The notes: generated by a model not told the origin, from the letters alone. A stretch of 47,690 nucleotides of DNA from Clostridium sp. UBA1056 (GCA_002316385.1 DCDL01000060.1:29485-77174); one strand, 5' to 3'; counted from the first letter of the stretch, positions 1 through 8,500 are shown. Made by a program: numbers and translations.

Positions 1-40
1 ATATTATAAATATATAACATAAAAAACAAGGAGTGGTGAG

Positions 41-442
41 ATGAAAAGAGTACTAACTTTAAGAGAAAAAGCAGCATTTAGTAATGGTTTTCTGGGCATA
101 ATTTGGATAATTATGGGAATTGTGGGAATTATGGATATTTTTAAACGAAATACAATTTTAAATTTAGTAGTAGCTATTTTTTTAGTAGTAGCTTCAATTT
201 TAGTGTTTGTACCCCATTTCATAAAAACAGAGCCAGAAGATGAAATGTCAGAGTATAACAATAATAAAGCTAAATCAAGAATATATGAGCTACTATCATT
301 AGGAATTTTAATTTGTACATTAATATCTATTTTTAAAGGGATATGGGTAATTGATTTAAAAATAATATTACCATTTGTACTAGGTGGAGTTAATTTACTT
401 GAATTTATCCTTTTTGTTGTTTATGAAAAGGTTGGTGTTTAG
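41..442 (+). CDS. Small four-helix membrane protein of unknown function
   Basis: A 133-residue protein with about four hydrophobic segments (roughly residues 15-31, 38-58, 85-100 and 108-128) and a charged loop around residues 62-80, so it should sit in the cytoplasmic membrane. The start is set by AAGGAG about 7 bases upstream of the ATG. It is followed after one base by an Xre-type regulator, so the two are probably cotranscribed and translationally coupled. Membrane protein/Xre pairs of this shape are common in clostridia, where the regulator often controls its membrane partner. I recognise no catalytic motif; a DUF3796-like family is possible but not established. Confidence 0.75.
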   Translation: MKRVLTLREKAAFSNGFLGIIWIIMGIVGIMDIFKRNTILNLVVAIFLVVASILVFVPHFIKTEPEDEMSEYNNNKAKSRIYELLSLGILICTLISIFKGIWVIDLKIILPFVLGGVNLLEFILFVVYEKVGV

Positions 443-443
443 G

Positions 444-656
444 ATGCCAAGATTAAAGACTAAAATTCATGAATTGCGTAAAGAGTTTAATATGAAACAA
501 GAAGAATTAGCAAAACTTGTAGGTGTTAGGAGGGAAACAATAGGACATTTAGAGAATGAACGATATAATCCCTCTTTAAAGCTAGGTATGGATATTGCTA
601 GAGTTTTTGGCAAGTCGGTTGAAGAAGTCTTTGAATTTATAGAAGATGATGAATAA
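444..656 (+). CDS. Xre-family HTH transcriptional regulator (70 aa)
   Basis: A compact Cro/C1-type DNA-binding protein. Residues 6-60 form the helix-turn-helix domain, with MKQEELAKLVGVRRETI as the typical helix 2/3 segment and the YNPSLKLGMDIARVFG helix 4/5 pattern of the small YgzD/Xre regulators. I chose the ATG one base after the stop of the upstream membrane gene; a longer frame opens inside that gene but has no ribosome-binding site and adds residues foreign to the family. It probably regulates its own two-gene operon. There is no ligand-binding domain, so the signal is unknown. Confidence 0.88.
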   Translation: MPRLKTKIHELRKEFNMKQEELAKLVGVRRETIGHLENERYNPSLKLGMDIARVFGKSVEEVFEFIEDDE

Positions 657-660
657 GATT

Positions 661-921
661 AGATAATTTGCATCTTCTAAGGAATTAATGAAACTAACAC
701 TTGAACAGAAACTAGCACATGTAGGCAATCTAGTGTTTAGGTGAATGATGGATAATATATATGTTAAAACAGACCCAGCAGGAAATATAAAACTAGATAA
801 AGAGAAAAGCACTGAGAAAATTGATGGAGCTGTGGCTTTGATAATGGCTTTAGATAGGGCTATTAGGAATCAAGGAAGTTGTGGAAGTATTTATGATGAT
901 AGAGGAATTTTGATACTATAA
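661..921 (+). pseudogene. Phage terminase large subunit, C-terminal remnant
   Basis: In frame from about 670 the sequence reads ELMKLTLEQKLAH, then after an in-frame TGA at 742-744, MMDNIYVKTDPAGNIK and STEKIDGAVALIMALDRAI, ending at TAA 919-921. This is the conserved C-terminal end of HK97/lambda-like large terminases, which package phage DNA. The TGA stands where a Trp (TGG) is expected, and the N-terminal ATPase and most of the nuclease domain are absent. It is a dead fragment of a prophage packaging module; the portal remnant downstream is the next gene in the usual phage order. Confidence 0.82.
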
Positions 922-973
922 TAGTTAATTAATTTATTCTATAATATGCCTAGAGGATATGGAGGAGAATATT

Positions 974-1396
974 ATGGATAATAAATATTATAAAGTGTTT
1001 GGAATAAGGGCAAGTGGTGGACTTAAATTTACAATTAGGTGTAATATTATCATGAAAGAGTTATCTTATGAATTTAGAAGATATAGTGACAATGAACTAG
1101 TTCAAATTGCAATAAACTTAACAGATGATGATATAGAGTATATAAAACCATATATTAAGGTTAAAGATTTTGAGAGCTATAGAGGAAAAGAGAATAAGAA
1201 TTCAATATTTATGTCATATTTAGATGGATGGACTATGGAGTTTGAAGGAATTACGGGTTTAGAAATACCAATTTTAAAGCTCTCTAGCGATGATTACGCG
1301 TTTAATATACAACCACCAGTTGAGAAATTGTATTTATTTTTGAGGAATGAATACTTTCGTAAGAATAAAAAGTATAAAAGCAATCATAGAGAATAG
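974..1396 (+). CDS. Hypothetical protein, orphan gene in phage debris (140 aa)
   Basis: The GGAGGAG at 961-967 fits a start at the ATG at 974; the ATG at 959 overlaps that site and is unlikely. The product is about 140 residues, soluble, acidic in the centre and basic at its end (KNKKYKSN). No signal peptide, membrane segment or known motif is visible. It lies between two broken phage packaging genes that are normally adjacent, so it looks like later cargo. Its size and lone position resemble immunity-type genes, but that is only a guess from context. A terminator-like hairpin follows at 1422. Confidence 0.6.
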   Translation: MDNKYYKVFGIRASGGLKFTIRCNIIMKELSYEFRRYSDNELVQIAINLTDDDIEYIKPYIKVKDFESYRGKENKNSIFMSYLDGWTMEFEGITGLEIPILKLSSDDYAFNIQPPVEKLYLFLRNEYFRKNKKYKSNHRE

Positions 1397-1421
1397 AAAA
1401 TATATTGGTTAAGTAGGATAT

Positions 1422-1450
1422 AGCATCTGATAATAACAGGTGCTTTTTTT
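1422..1450 (+). terminator. Terminator hairpin before the portal remnant
   Basis: AGCATCTG pairs with CAGGTGCT across a short loop and is followed by a run of seven T. Very similar AGCAC...GGTGCTTTT hairpins occur at 2885 and 34427. Here, as at 34427, the hairpin is followed by CCATTTTTAG and then a ribosome-binding site of a phage-type gene. Confidence 0.7.
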
Positions 1451-1476
1451 ACATCCATTTTTAGGAGGTAAACATA

Positions 1477-1865
1477 ATGAAAATACCAATAATATCAAGA
1501 TTATGGAGCCTAGAGTAGGTCCTAAGAATAGTTTTTGGGGGAGCACCTATAGCTTTTTCTTTGGTAGCACTACAAGTGGTAAAACAGTAAATGAAAAAAT
1601 AGCAATGCAAACTACTGAAGTCTATGCTTGCGTTAGGATAGTTGCTGAAACAATAGTGTCATTACCACTTCACACATATAAATGCACTGAAACAGGTAAA
1701 GAGAAAGCCATTGAACATCCAATATATCATCTTATTGCAGATGAACCAAACCCTGAGATGACCTCATTTTGTTTAGAGAGACACTTATGGGTCATCTTTT
1801 ATTATGTGGAAATGCATACTGGGCTTGGATTTGATGGTTTAATGCTGTACCTGAATAGCCAGTAG
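1477..1865 (+). pseudogene. Phage portal protein, N-terminal remnant (frameshifted)
   Basis: An ATG at 1477 behind AGGAGG begins MKIPIISRLWSLE and then hits TAG. A neighbouring frame continues with VNEKIAMQTTEVYACVRIVA, TIVSLPLHTYKC and HPIYHLIADEPNPEMTSF, the well-known N-terminal part of HK97-family portal proteins. After about 1770 a further shift scrambles the frame (the other frame reads FVFRETLMGHLLL), and the gene stops. Portal proteins form the DNA entry ring of the capsid; this copy cannot. Together with the terminase fragment it marks the late region of a vanished prophage. Confidence 0.82.
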
Positions 1866-1957
1866 CAATAACATATTGTAAAGAATTCGAATACAAATTT
1901 AGGAAAAGTGAGGGATAATATATAATATATTTAAAAAATATTAGGGAAGTGAAGAAA

Positions 1958-2530
1958 ATGGAGGGCAAGAATTTTTATGCTGGATATCTAAAAGCAATTT
2001 CATACATGGAAAAACCTAATGTTATAGTTAGAAATTTGGATTGTCTTGACTTTGATTATGATGGAGATATAGAAAGCAGTATAATAAAATACCTGGCTAA
2101 TAGATATTATGATTTTGGTATGTCACCTGAAGTATGGGAGAAATATCCGGGCGATGGATTTAAAAAGGTTGTTGAGGAGACAGAGCTTCATATAGAAGTT
2201 GTAGAAAACTGGAAAGAAGAACTGCAAAATTTTTTAAATATTAGTTTACCTAATGTATATGGAAATAGAATTGGACAGCAAGATGGAGAAATTTTAAAAA
2301 TAAATAATTTAAGTAAACTATTCATAATGGCTATGGAAGATGAAATTGATGAAGTTTCATGGCTAGATGAATATGCCAATTTAGATCAAAGTGAATTTGT
2401 TAAAGCGTATAGGTTTAATAGATATGACTATGATTTTATTTGTCACTGTTTTGCATGGACACTGATAGATACATTTATAATTGTAATTGGGAGTAAAGGA
2501 TATATTATGTATTTTGGATTTGATGATTAA
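1958..2530 (+). CDS. Hypothetical acidic protein (190 aa)
   Basis: A soluble acidic protein of about 190 residues with many aromatics. The ATG at 1958 is preferred over the GTG at 1949 because AGGGA at 1943 is better spaced for it. I see no signal peptide and no catalytic motif. Its C-terminus overlaps the start of the next gene (a CPCC-type fragment). Location among phage fragments, size and acidity resemble immunity proteins of polymorphic toxin systems, but no toxin gene is present and I assign no function. Confidence 0.6.
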   Translation: MEGKNFYAGYLKAISYMEKPNVIVRNLDCLDFDYDGDIESSIIKYLANRYYDFGMSPEVWEKYPGDGFKKVVEETELHIEVVENWKEELQNFLNISLPNVYGNRIGQQDGEILKINNLSKLFIMAMEDEIDEVSWLDEYANLDQSEFVKAYRFNRYDYDFICHCFAWTLIDTFIIVIGSKGYIMYFGFDD

Positions 2531-2879
2531 TATTTGTGTTCTATGTAATTGGGAAGATGATGGACAGGATTATTTAGATGAAGATTTGATTAAGGGTGGT
2601 CCTAATGGGCATTATTCACTTACAGAAGCTAGAGATAATTTTAAAAAATATCTTATAATGTATTCACCAGATAGAGATATGAGAATAACTGGTTATGATA
2701 CAAAAGAAGTAAAGACAACAAAAAAAGAACTTATTGAAGTATACAATGAAATTATGAAAGAAAAAAATAGTATTCAACTCGATAAAGCCTGGAATTTAGC
2801 ATATAACTTAGAAGATAGGGTGCACAAAATTACATTAGAGAAGATAAGGAAATATGAAAATAATCTAAAAAGAAAATAG
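2523..2879 (+). pseudogene. Cysteine-rich CPCC-domain protein, N-terminally truncated
   Basis: The segment ICVLCNWEDDGQD followed by GGPNGHYSLTEARDNFKKY is the second half of the Cys_rich_CPCC domain, a small zinc-ribbon-like domain found near bacterial toxin and immunity genes. The first half, carrying the name-giving CPCC knuckle, is missing: the open frame begins with MINICVLC inside the end of the preceding gene. About 65 extra charged residues follow. The protein might still be made, but with half of the metal site lost it is more likely a fragment. A terminator follows immediately. Confidence 0.62.
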
Positions 2880-2884
2880 ATAGT

Positions 2885-2925
2885 AGCACTTACAAGTAAT
2901 TAGCTAAAGTAGGTGCTTTTTATTT
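2885..2925 (+). terminator. Rho-independent terminator
   Basis: AGCACTTAC (2885-2893) pairs with GTAGGTGCT (2909-2917), one G-T pair included, followed by a T-rich tail. It ends the 974-2879 group of small genes and is nearly identical in its arms to the hairpin at 34427. Confidence 0.8.
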
Positions 2926-3053
2926 TGAAATGAGCTGATTAATTACAAGGAATTATTTTAAATAAATGATATAATTGCTAATATATAATGTAGAATAGTA
3001 GTAAATTATGAAATATTATCAAATAGTATAAACGAAATTTAGGAGGCTTTATT

Positions 3054-3470
3054 ATGAACGATAATTTGACAGTAACAGCAGATCTGATAAATGACAAGGT
3101 AAAATTTTCCGGAGTATCACGTTATAATAATGAGATAATTATTGATTCTGTGGATGGTGAGGGGTATACTCCACTTGAGCTATTTCTTATGAGTCTGGCA
3201 ACCTGCAGTGGGATGACCTTAGTTTTATTGCTTAGGAAGATGAATAAGAATGTATCTGAATTAAAAGTAATTGCTTCAGGTGAAAGAAGAGCAACCTATC
3301 CGACATATTTTAAAAGTATACATTTAATATTTGAACTTTCATCAAAGGACGTACAGACCGATGAGATTGAAAGGACCATAAAACTAATGGAAGAATCGTT
3401 ATGTCCTGTTTGGAACATGGTAAAAAGTAATGTTAACATAAGCTGTGAGTATAAGATAATATGCCAATAA
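3054..3470 (+). CDS. OsmC/Ohr-family protein (138 aa)
   Basis: OsmC/Ohr proteins are small cytoplasmic peroxidases that reduce organic hydroperoxides through two cysteines. Here the first conserved cysteine lies in SLATCSGMT (about residue 52) and the second in EESLCPVWNMVKS (about residue 120), with the EGYTPLELFLMSLA segment and the usual alpha/beta layout and length for the YhfA-like OsmC branch. AGGAGG lies 8 bases before the ATG. It appears monocistronic and intact. The branch often contains members of unknown physiological substrate, so a detoxification role is inferred from the family. Confidence 0.88.
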   Translation: MNDNLTVTADLINDKVKFSGVSRYNNEIIIDSVDGEGYTPLELFLMSLATCSGMTLVLLLRKMNKNVSELKVIASGERRATYPTYFKSIHLIFELSSKDVQTDEIERTIKLMEESLCPVWNMVKSNVNISCEYKIICQ

Positions 3471-3578
3471 AAATAGAAGACGATGTTAAAGAGAATGTAG
3501 TGAATGATTTGTAGATAACGTTAATTAAGAGATGTATGAAAACAGGGCGTAATATCAATTTTGAAATAATATGAATAA

Positions 3579-3600
3579 GAGCTGTCAAGTATGACAGCTC
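3579..3600. terminator. Perfect 9-bp hairpin after the OsmC gene
   Basis: GAGCTGTCA and TGACAGCTC flank a 4-base AGTA loop. There is no clear T-run on either side, so it may be a weak bidirectional terminator between the OsmC gene and the minus-strand YmaF remnant that ends at 3615. Confidence 0.5.
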
Positions 3601-3614
3601 AATATAAAATTACA

Positions 3615-3843
3615 CTAACCAGTAAGGTTCTGAATTAGTGTAGCAAAGATAAATTCATGCACACGACTATTACCATTTGGGATAGCTTGGCTAGAAATCC
3701 CAAGAAAATGATGGTTGTCGTGGGTACGACTGATATTTAGCAATTATTGCACTACCTAGATATTCGTATACATGAGATTGACATTTATATTTATAATCAG
3801 AGTTTTTATAATTCTTTTTATTATCTACTGTTCGTTTATACAG
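3615..3843 (-). pseudogene. YmaF-like protein remnant
   Basis: Read on the minus strand from about 3843, behind AAAGGAGGG (3851-3859), the frame gives CQSHVYEYLGSAIIAKYQS, resembling the SHVHEYLGST of YmaF proteins. A frameshift near 3730 is followed in another frame by HDNHHFLGISSQAIPNGN and SRVHEFIFATLI, ending at 3615. YmaF proteins are His-rich proteins of unknown role in Bacillus and clostridia. The start codon position holds CTG instead of ATG and several family histidines are replaced (HVY, SRVHE). It is decayed; the assignment rests on remembered motif spacing. Confidence 0.55.
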
Positions 3844-3859
3844 AGCAAGTCCCTCCTTT

Positions 3860-4639
3860 TTAAAACGGACAACTTGTCCACTAATTATACAATATGAAAA
3901 AGTAGTTAAAAAGTTACTATGTTAAGTAAGGTTCTAGAAAATAATTGGTAATTCAACTATAAGCAGAAATAACTAAGGGTATAGGGGTGTAGGATAACAT
4001 CGTATCCATTGTTTTTTGAAAATTGAATAGTATGGTGTTGGAAATATAATCTACCCAAATTATCAAATGTGTGAATAAATATTTAGTATGATGTGATATA
4101 ATCTTTATAAAATTAATTTTGCAGTGTATTACATTGTTGTGCAACTGTTTGATTAGATAAAATTATATAAAAAGAGAGAAGTTGAAGTCTTAGTAAAATG
4201 GTCACTATGTCAAGGACATTTTGAAAAAGACTATGTAGCTAAAAGCTGATTTCTATATTGGATAGGAGTCAGCTTTTTTAATACCCATTGATATCTGAAA
4301 TTATTATAGTAATCCATATATTTATACTAAGTTGTCAGCAATCGAGCAAATAATTTGCTTTATTTTTAAAAATATAACAAAGGTTATTGGGTAAATATGA
4401 GATACTACTTGTAGATAATCTAGTAAATTGAAAAAATATTAAGATATTAAAAAGAATAATTCTAAGAAAGTAAAAGAAAATTGTATATTCTATATGTCTA
4501 ATCTTCACAGAAGACTCCACTCAGTTAGGGAGTCATTTGATTCAAAAAATATAAAATAAATACAATAAAGGTATACAAAAAATTAATTTTTTTGTAACGA
4601 AACTGTTTTTTTATTGACTTAGTATTAGGAGGTGAAAAT
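3860..4639. other. Gene-poor stretch with an IS remnant
   Basis: Apart from the IS3-type fragment at 4231-4340, I find no credible coding frame. A short hairpin GACTCC...GGAGTC lies at 4513-4534. Just before the ECF sigma gene the sequence TGTAAC at 4593 followed by AT-rich DNA could be the -35 region of an autoregulated ECF promoter, but no clear -10 can be fixed. Confidence 0.5.
4231..4340 (-). pseudogene. IS3-family transposase, C-terminal remnant
   Basis: The minus strand reads YMDYYNNFRYQWVLKKLTPI then QYRNQLLA and a stop at 4231-4233. This is the conserved tail of IS3/IS150-type OrfB integrases, where YN..R.Q..L...TP..YR is diagnostic. Everything upstream, including the DDE catalytic residues, is gone. 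The following bases (TTTTTCAAAATGTCCTTGACA on the minus strand, to about 4205) probably represent the outer end of the element. Confidence 0.78.
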
Positions 4640-5122
4640 GTGAAAGATATTGAGGAGTACTATAAAATCTACGGAAAAAAGGTATATTTATATTTACGAT
4701 CTATGGTACATGATGAGAATTTAGCAGAAGAACTAACACAGGAAACTTTTTACCAGGCTATGAAAACAATAGATAAATATCGCGGAGAGTGTAAACCTTC
4801 TGTATGGTTTTGTCAGATTGCTAAACATGTTTGGTATAGATACCTTGATAAGAATAAGAAGTATGAGATGGTTTCGATTGACGCATTGAATACAGATATA
4901 GCGGATCCATATGATTTAAGTTCTGAGGTTGTTAATCGATTTTGTAAGCTAGAATTTTATAAGAAACTGCGTAAATTTGATGAAAATATGAAAGAGATTG
5001 TTTATTTGCGAATTTCCAGTGATCTATCTTTTGCAGAAATAGGTGAAATAGTTGGAAAGTCACAGAATTGTGTAAGAGTAACATTTTACAGGGCAAAAAA
5101 GAAGTTAATGGAAGGAGACTAA
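4640..5122 (+). CDS. ECF-type RNA polymerase sigma factor (160 aa)
   Basis: Sigma-70 family, ECF group: region 2 at about residues 8-70 (AEELTQETFYQAM, then KPSVWFCQIAKHVWYRYLDK) and region 4 at about 105-155 (EIVYLRISSDLSFAEIGEIV, GKSQNCVRVTFYRAKKKL). It binds core RNA polymerase and directs it to a small regulon. The start is the GTG at 4640 behind AGGAGGTG; the ATG two bases earlier runs straight into a stop. Four bases after its stop begins a gene for a zf-HC2 membrane protein, the expected anti-sigma factor. The inducing signal cannot be read from sequence; related clostridial pairs respond to envelope stress. Confidence 0.92.
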   Translation: MKDIEEYYKIYGKKVYLYLRSMVHDENLAEELTQETFYQAMKTIDKYRGECKPSVWFCQIAKHVWYRYLDKNKKYEMVSIDALNTDIADPYDLSSEVVNRFCKLEFYKKLRKFDENMKEIVYLRISSDLSFAEIGEIVGKSQNCVRVTFYRAKKKLMEGD

Positions 5123-5126
5123 TAAA

Positions 5127-5795
5127 ATGAAATTAGATTGTTATATAGTAAAAGATTTATTACCAAGTTATGTTGATAAATTGACAAGTGATGAAACATG
5201 TAAAAATATAGAAGAGCATTTGGAAGAGTGTGAAAGTTGTAATAAAGAATATGAACAGATGATCAAACCAATGCCTGTTTCAGATAAAGAGAAACAGGAT
5301 AATACACAGGAAATGCATTATTTTAGAAAATGTAAGAAAAAGTATTCAACTATGGTTAAGTTATTGATTACAATAGCAGTTATTTGTGCATTGTTATTTG
5401 CAAGTCTGGTTATAACACTAACTTGGACATATCATCAACAGTATAATAATAATGCAGTAAGCAATTATTTATGTATAAGTATAGAAGAGAATGAAAGTAT
5501 CGATTTTATCGGAGAGTATGATGATTATAGGATATATACCTACAAGTTAGAGGAAGCATATTTTACTGATTTTTTTGCAAATCGAATGGAAATAAAAGAT
5601 GCGTTTGAAAAGGGGAAGATATCACTAAAGGATATGACGAAACATTTAGAATTAGTAAATACAGAAAATAATACTAAGATATATGAATTTGAAAATTATC
5701 AGATTATTTTTAGTCAAGATATATGTGTAATAGCACCTCTATCTATAGAAGGAAAAGATGTAATTCAAACTGTTAAAGAATATATATCAGATTAA
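5127..5795 (+). CDS. Anti-sigma factor with zinc-finger (zf-HC2) and one TM segment
   Basis: The N-terminus (residues 1-45) carries the ZAS/zf-HC2 signature: CYIVKDLLPSYVD, then HLEECESCNKEYE with the HxxxCxxC zinc ligands. A single transmembrane helix lies at about residues 75-97 (LLITIAVICALLFASLVITL), and about 120 residues face outside. It should hold the ECF sigma factor at the membrane until a signal releases it. It follows the sigma gene by 4 bases, the usual operon form. The extracytoplasmic domain shows no motif I recognise. Confidence 0.88.
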   Translation: MKLDCYIVKDLLPSYVDKLTSDETCKNIEEHLEECESCNKEYEQMIKPMPVSDKEKQDNTQEMHYFRKCKKKYSTMVKLLITIAVICALLFASLVITLTWTYHQQYNNNAVSNYLCISIEENESIDFIGEYDDYRIYTYKLEEAYFTDFFANRMEIKDAFEKGKISLKDMTKHLELVNTENNTKIYEFENYQIIFSQDICVIAPLSIEGKDVIQTVKEYISD

Positions 5796-6063
5796 GATTA
5801 TTAAATATATTTTAGTGAAGATTGCTGCATAAAAGCAGCTATTATACTAGCGATTGAATATAGCTTATGCCATATAGTGTGTTTAGGAAAGCTGGAATAG
5901 AACAATATTAAGAAAATTTTGGAGTATTGTGAAGATATATTGAGATCTTAATTAGTCTTGTATGAATATTTCGGAAAATAATTCCTATTTGTATGGAAAT
6001 GGCCCCAGGGTTTATCAATAATTATTTCTGCGTAATATTATCTAAGACTTGTCTACACACATG

Positions 6064-6376
6064 TTGAGGTGGTCACAAAACTTACGAAGAGCAAAGCGAA
6101 TTAGTGAGTTTTAAGAGTGCCACCCATGCAAGGGCTCCCCAAGAGGCATTAACATCTTAGTGAAATCAAGCAAAGCGAAGATTAAACTTAGAGGTTAAGC
6201 CCATCTTACGACGATTAGGAGTAAGATGTTCCTTTTAAAAAACGGATGATTGGTAGAAAGCTACTGCTGAGATGGTTGTTAAATTAAGTAGATAAATAGC
6301 GGGTTTAAGCCATTCTGATATGAATAAAAATATGATTTGCCACCATTAATTTTATATTGGTGGCAAATTATTTTTT
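6064..6376 (+). ncRNA. Structured RNA element, copy 1 (longest), with terminator
   Basis: This AT-poor stretch contains nested inverted repeats: GGTGGTCAC (6068) with GTGCCACC (6117), enclosing AAAACTTAC...GTGAGTTTT, and CATCTTAC...GTAAGATG near 6200-6230. The conserved core CCATGCAAGGGCTCCCCAAG (6124) and CGGATGATTGGTAG...CTACTGCTGAGA (6243-6272) recur at 8600 and 13078. A strong terminator, TTTGCCACCA (6336-6345) with TGGTGGCAAA (6358-6367) and a T-run, follows. No open frame covers it. I infer a stable non-coding RNA of about 215 nt or more. Family unknown to me; a large clostridial RNA such as raiA should be tested first. Confidence 0.6.
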
Positions 6377-6550
6377 TGCAATTATATTTTCTAGAATATT
6401 GACAGTATTATTTTTAATTTTGTTTGTTACATGGGAATATGTGTCCATAGTCGTAGCAAGCTTTGAGTGTCCTAATCTTTGTAGATGTAAAAGATATGCA
6501 AAAACATTGATGTAATGTATCAAGTTTATACTGGTGGGAGATGGTTGCAT
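6368..6550 (-). pseudogene. Tyrosine recombinase (phage integrase), C-terminal remnant
   Basis: The minus strand encodes RLGHSKLATTMDTYSHVTNK followed by about 15 residues to the stop at 6368. LGH.....T...YSHV is the C-terminal active-site region of tyrosine integrases, with the nucleophile Tyr in DTYSHV. Upstream residues are frameshifted and the catalytic domain is lost. It converges on the RNA element, whose terminator overlaps the integrase stop. This is a relic of a mobile element that integrated here. Confidence 0.78.
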
Positions 6551-6822
6551 TGGGTAGTGGATTTAACCGATTATGTCGGACTATACGGACAAGCAATAGA
6601 AGAAATACAAGTACAAGTTGTTAAAAGATAAGATTTAGAGGGTAGTGAGGTAAAACTGTGGTTAAAAATATATATATGAGTTTTATTGTAAAAAATGTGT
6701 AAAATATATTTATTAAAGTAAAATATTGATATTTTATATATATTGATGTATAATTGTTGTAAATTGGAAAGAGAAGGGGGTATATTTATTTAAATGTTTA
6801 TATTATTGAAGGGGGAATTAAA

Positions 6823-8061
6823 ATGAAAAAGTTGAAAAAATTATTTATTTTTTTAGTAGCTACAATTTTAATTATTAATGGAGGTATAGCTACTCAAGCA
6901 CTGGCATATTCACCCACTGGACAAGATGTAGTAAATGAAGCCTACAAATATATAGGAATACCATATGTTTGGGGTGGAAAAAGTCCAAGTGGCTTTGACT
7001 GCTCTGGCCTGACTCAATATGTATATAGACAGCTTGGTATAAATATACCAGGATGGATTAGTAAGGAGTCAGATTCACAACGTGGTGTTGGAACTCTAGT
7101 TTCAAGAGCAAGTGATCTTTTACCAGGGGATTTAGTTATAAGCAATAATTATGGACATATAGGTATTTATGTAGGTAATGGCGAGTATATTAATTCACCT
7201 CAAACTGGAGACTATGTAAAAGTATCTCCAGTACCAAATTCATTCAATGAGGGTAGAAGAATAGTTACTGCTCAAGATATTCCTGAGAAAGAAAAAATTA
7301 GAGGCTATATTACAACAGACAGATCACCAATATATTCGTCACCATCTAATGATGATAGTTTAATAATTGGATACTTAGATACTGGAGATATTGTTACAAC
7401 TGAACTAAGAGTAGGTAATTGGTATAACACATCAGCTGGGTATATCTATGCTTCTAGATTGCAAGAGATGCCATATAGCTGTAACTTTACCGTAGATTAT
7501 GATGGAGTGCCATATTATTCAGCTGGTAGTAACGATGATAGTTTAATATTAGGTCGTTGGAAAAAAGGGGACCAAATTACAGTAGATTTTAAAGCAGGAA
7601 ACTGGTACCATACATCAGCTGGATATGTGTATAAGACAGGAATTACTCCAGTATTCAATGAGGGTACTGATGAAGATATTCCTAAGGAAGAAAAAATTAG
7701 AGGCTATATTACAACAGACAGATCACCAATATATTCGTCAGCATCTAATGATGATAGCTTAATAATTGGATACTTAGATACTGGAGATATTGTTACAACT
7801 GAACAAAGAGTAGGTAATTGGTATAACACATCAGCTGGGTATATCTATGATTCTAGATTGCGAGAAATGCCATATAGCTGCAACTTTACCGTAGATTATG
7901 ATGGAGTGCCATATTATTCAGCTAGTAGTAACGATGATAGTTTAATATTAGGTCGTTGGAAAAAAGGGGACCAAATTACAGTAGATTCTAAAGAAGGAAA
8001 CTGGTACCATACATCAGCTGGATATGTGTATAAGACAGGAATTACTCCAGTATTCAAATAA
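6823..8061 (+). CDS. Secreted NlpC/P60 peptidoglycan endopeptidase with tandem SH3-like repeats
   Basis: A 412-residue exported cell-wall hydrolase. Residues 1-29 are a signal peptide (KKLKKLFIFLV core, ending QALA). The NlpC/P60 domain spans about 31-150, with catalytic Cys in FDCSGLTQYVYR and His in GHIGIYVG; such enzymes cut D-Glu/DAP linkages in peptidoglycan stems. Two nearly identical 133-residue units follow (about 157-289 and 290-412), each carrying two SH3_3-like modules that start near IRGYITTDRSPIYSS and CNFTVDYDGVPYYS and probably bind the wall. The gene has its own strong ribosome-binding site (GGGGG) and terminator, so it is monocistronic. Confidence 0.92.
   Translation: MKKLKKLFIFLVATILIINGGIATQALAYSPTGQDVVNEAYKYIGIPYVWGGKSPSGFDCSGLTQYVYRQLGINIPGWISKESDSQRGVGTLVSRASDLLPGDLVISNNYGHIGIYVGNGEYINSPQTGDYVKVSPVPNSFNEGRRIVTAQDIPEKEKIRGYITTDRSPIYSSPSNDDSLIIGYLDTGDIVTTELRVGNWYNTSAGYIYASRLQEMPYSCNFTVDYDGVPYYSAGSNDDSLILGRWKKGDQITVDFKAGNWYHTSAGYVYKTGITPVFNEGTDEDIPKEEKIRGYITTDRSPIYSSASNDDSLIIGYLDTGDIVTTEQRVGNWYNTSAGYIYDSRLREMPYSCNFTVDYDGVPYYSASSNDDSLILGRWKKGDQITVDSKEGNWYHTSAGYVYKTGITPVFK
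7288..8059 (+). repeat. Tandem 399-bp in-frame duplication inside the NlpC/P60 gene
   Basis: Bases from about 7288 and from about 7687 match almost base for base at an offset of 399 nt (133 codons), differing at only a few scattered sites. The near identity at DNA level indicates a recent duplication or ongoing recombination between the units. Confidence 0.9.
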
Positions 8062-8094
8062 AATTTTATAAATTATAATAGACATAGTTAAAAA

Positions 8095-8132
8095 GCTAGT
8101 AGGGAGTAAAATCCTTACTAGCTTACTTTTCT
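8095..8132 (+). terminator. Terminator of the NlpC/P60 gene
   Basis: GCTAGTAGG (8095-8103) pairs with CCTTACTAGC (8113-8122, one bulge), followed by TTACTTTTCTTTT. Confidence 0.8.
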
Positions 8133-8202
8133 TTTGTAACACATAGTTTGAGAATTAGGTTAAGATAAAATACTAGGGTGAGTCCCAGCCTTTTTACTTT
8201 AC

Positions 8203-8500
8203 CTATAAATCTTTTATATTATCTAAATCAGATAAATCTTTACCACTATATTGATTAAGAAATCGTAATAGCTCCGTTCTAGTAACTTTAAATCTACCTA
8301 GTTTTAAGCCTATTAATATCTTTTTATCTATAAGCTCATATACTTTATGTTGGTCAACTTTTAAGATTTTTGCTATTTATGGAACTGTATAGAGCAAATC
8401 TTTAGTATCTAAATTAGTATAAATTACTTTAGTAGGTAATGGATTAACAGATTTATTAATATTGTCTATAAGAGTTTTTAGTTTTATATCTGATACCTAA
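8203..8500 (-). pseudogene. Excisionase/HTH_17-type DNA-binding protein remnant
   Basis: On the minus strand a frame ending at 8203 reads IAKILKVDQHKVYELIDKKI then GLKLGRFKVTRTELLRFLNQ, the winged-helix pattern of the excisionase family (MerR-like HTH_17). An in-frame TAA (complement near 8378) stands where Glu or Gln is expected in VP.IAK, and another stop lies further upstream. About 30 residues before it (KTLIDNINKSVNPLPTK) are also readable. It is a broken regulator or transposon excisionase. Confidence 0.65.

Noticed and set aside
384..443. Upstream extension of the Xre gene frame
   Set aside because: It lies inside the preceding membrane-protein gene, has no ribosome-binding site and is not part of the HTH family.
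6064..6280. RNA element interpreted as c-di-GMP, T-box, SRP or RNase P RNA
   Set aside because: The conserved core of none of these classes could be found in it.
7288..8059. Long repeats considered as CRISPR or satellite DNA
   Set aside because: They are coding, in frame and form SH3 modules; no short spaced repeats exist.
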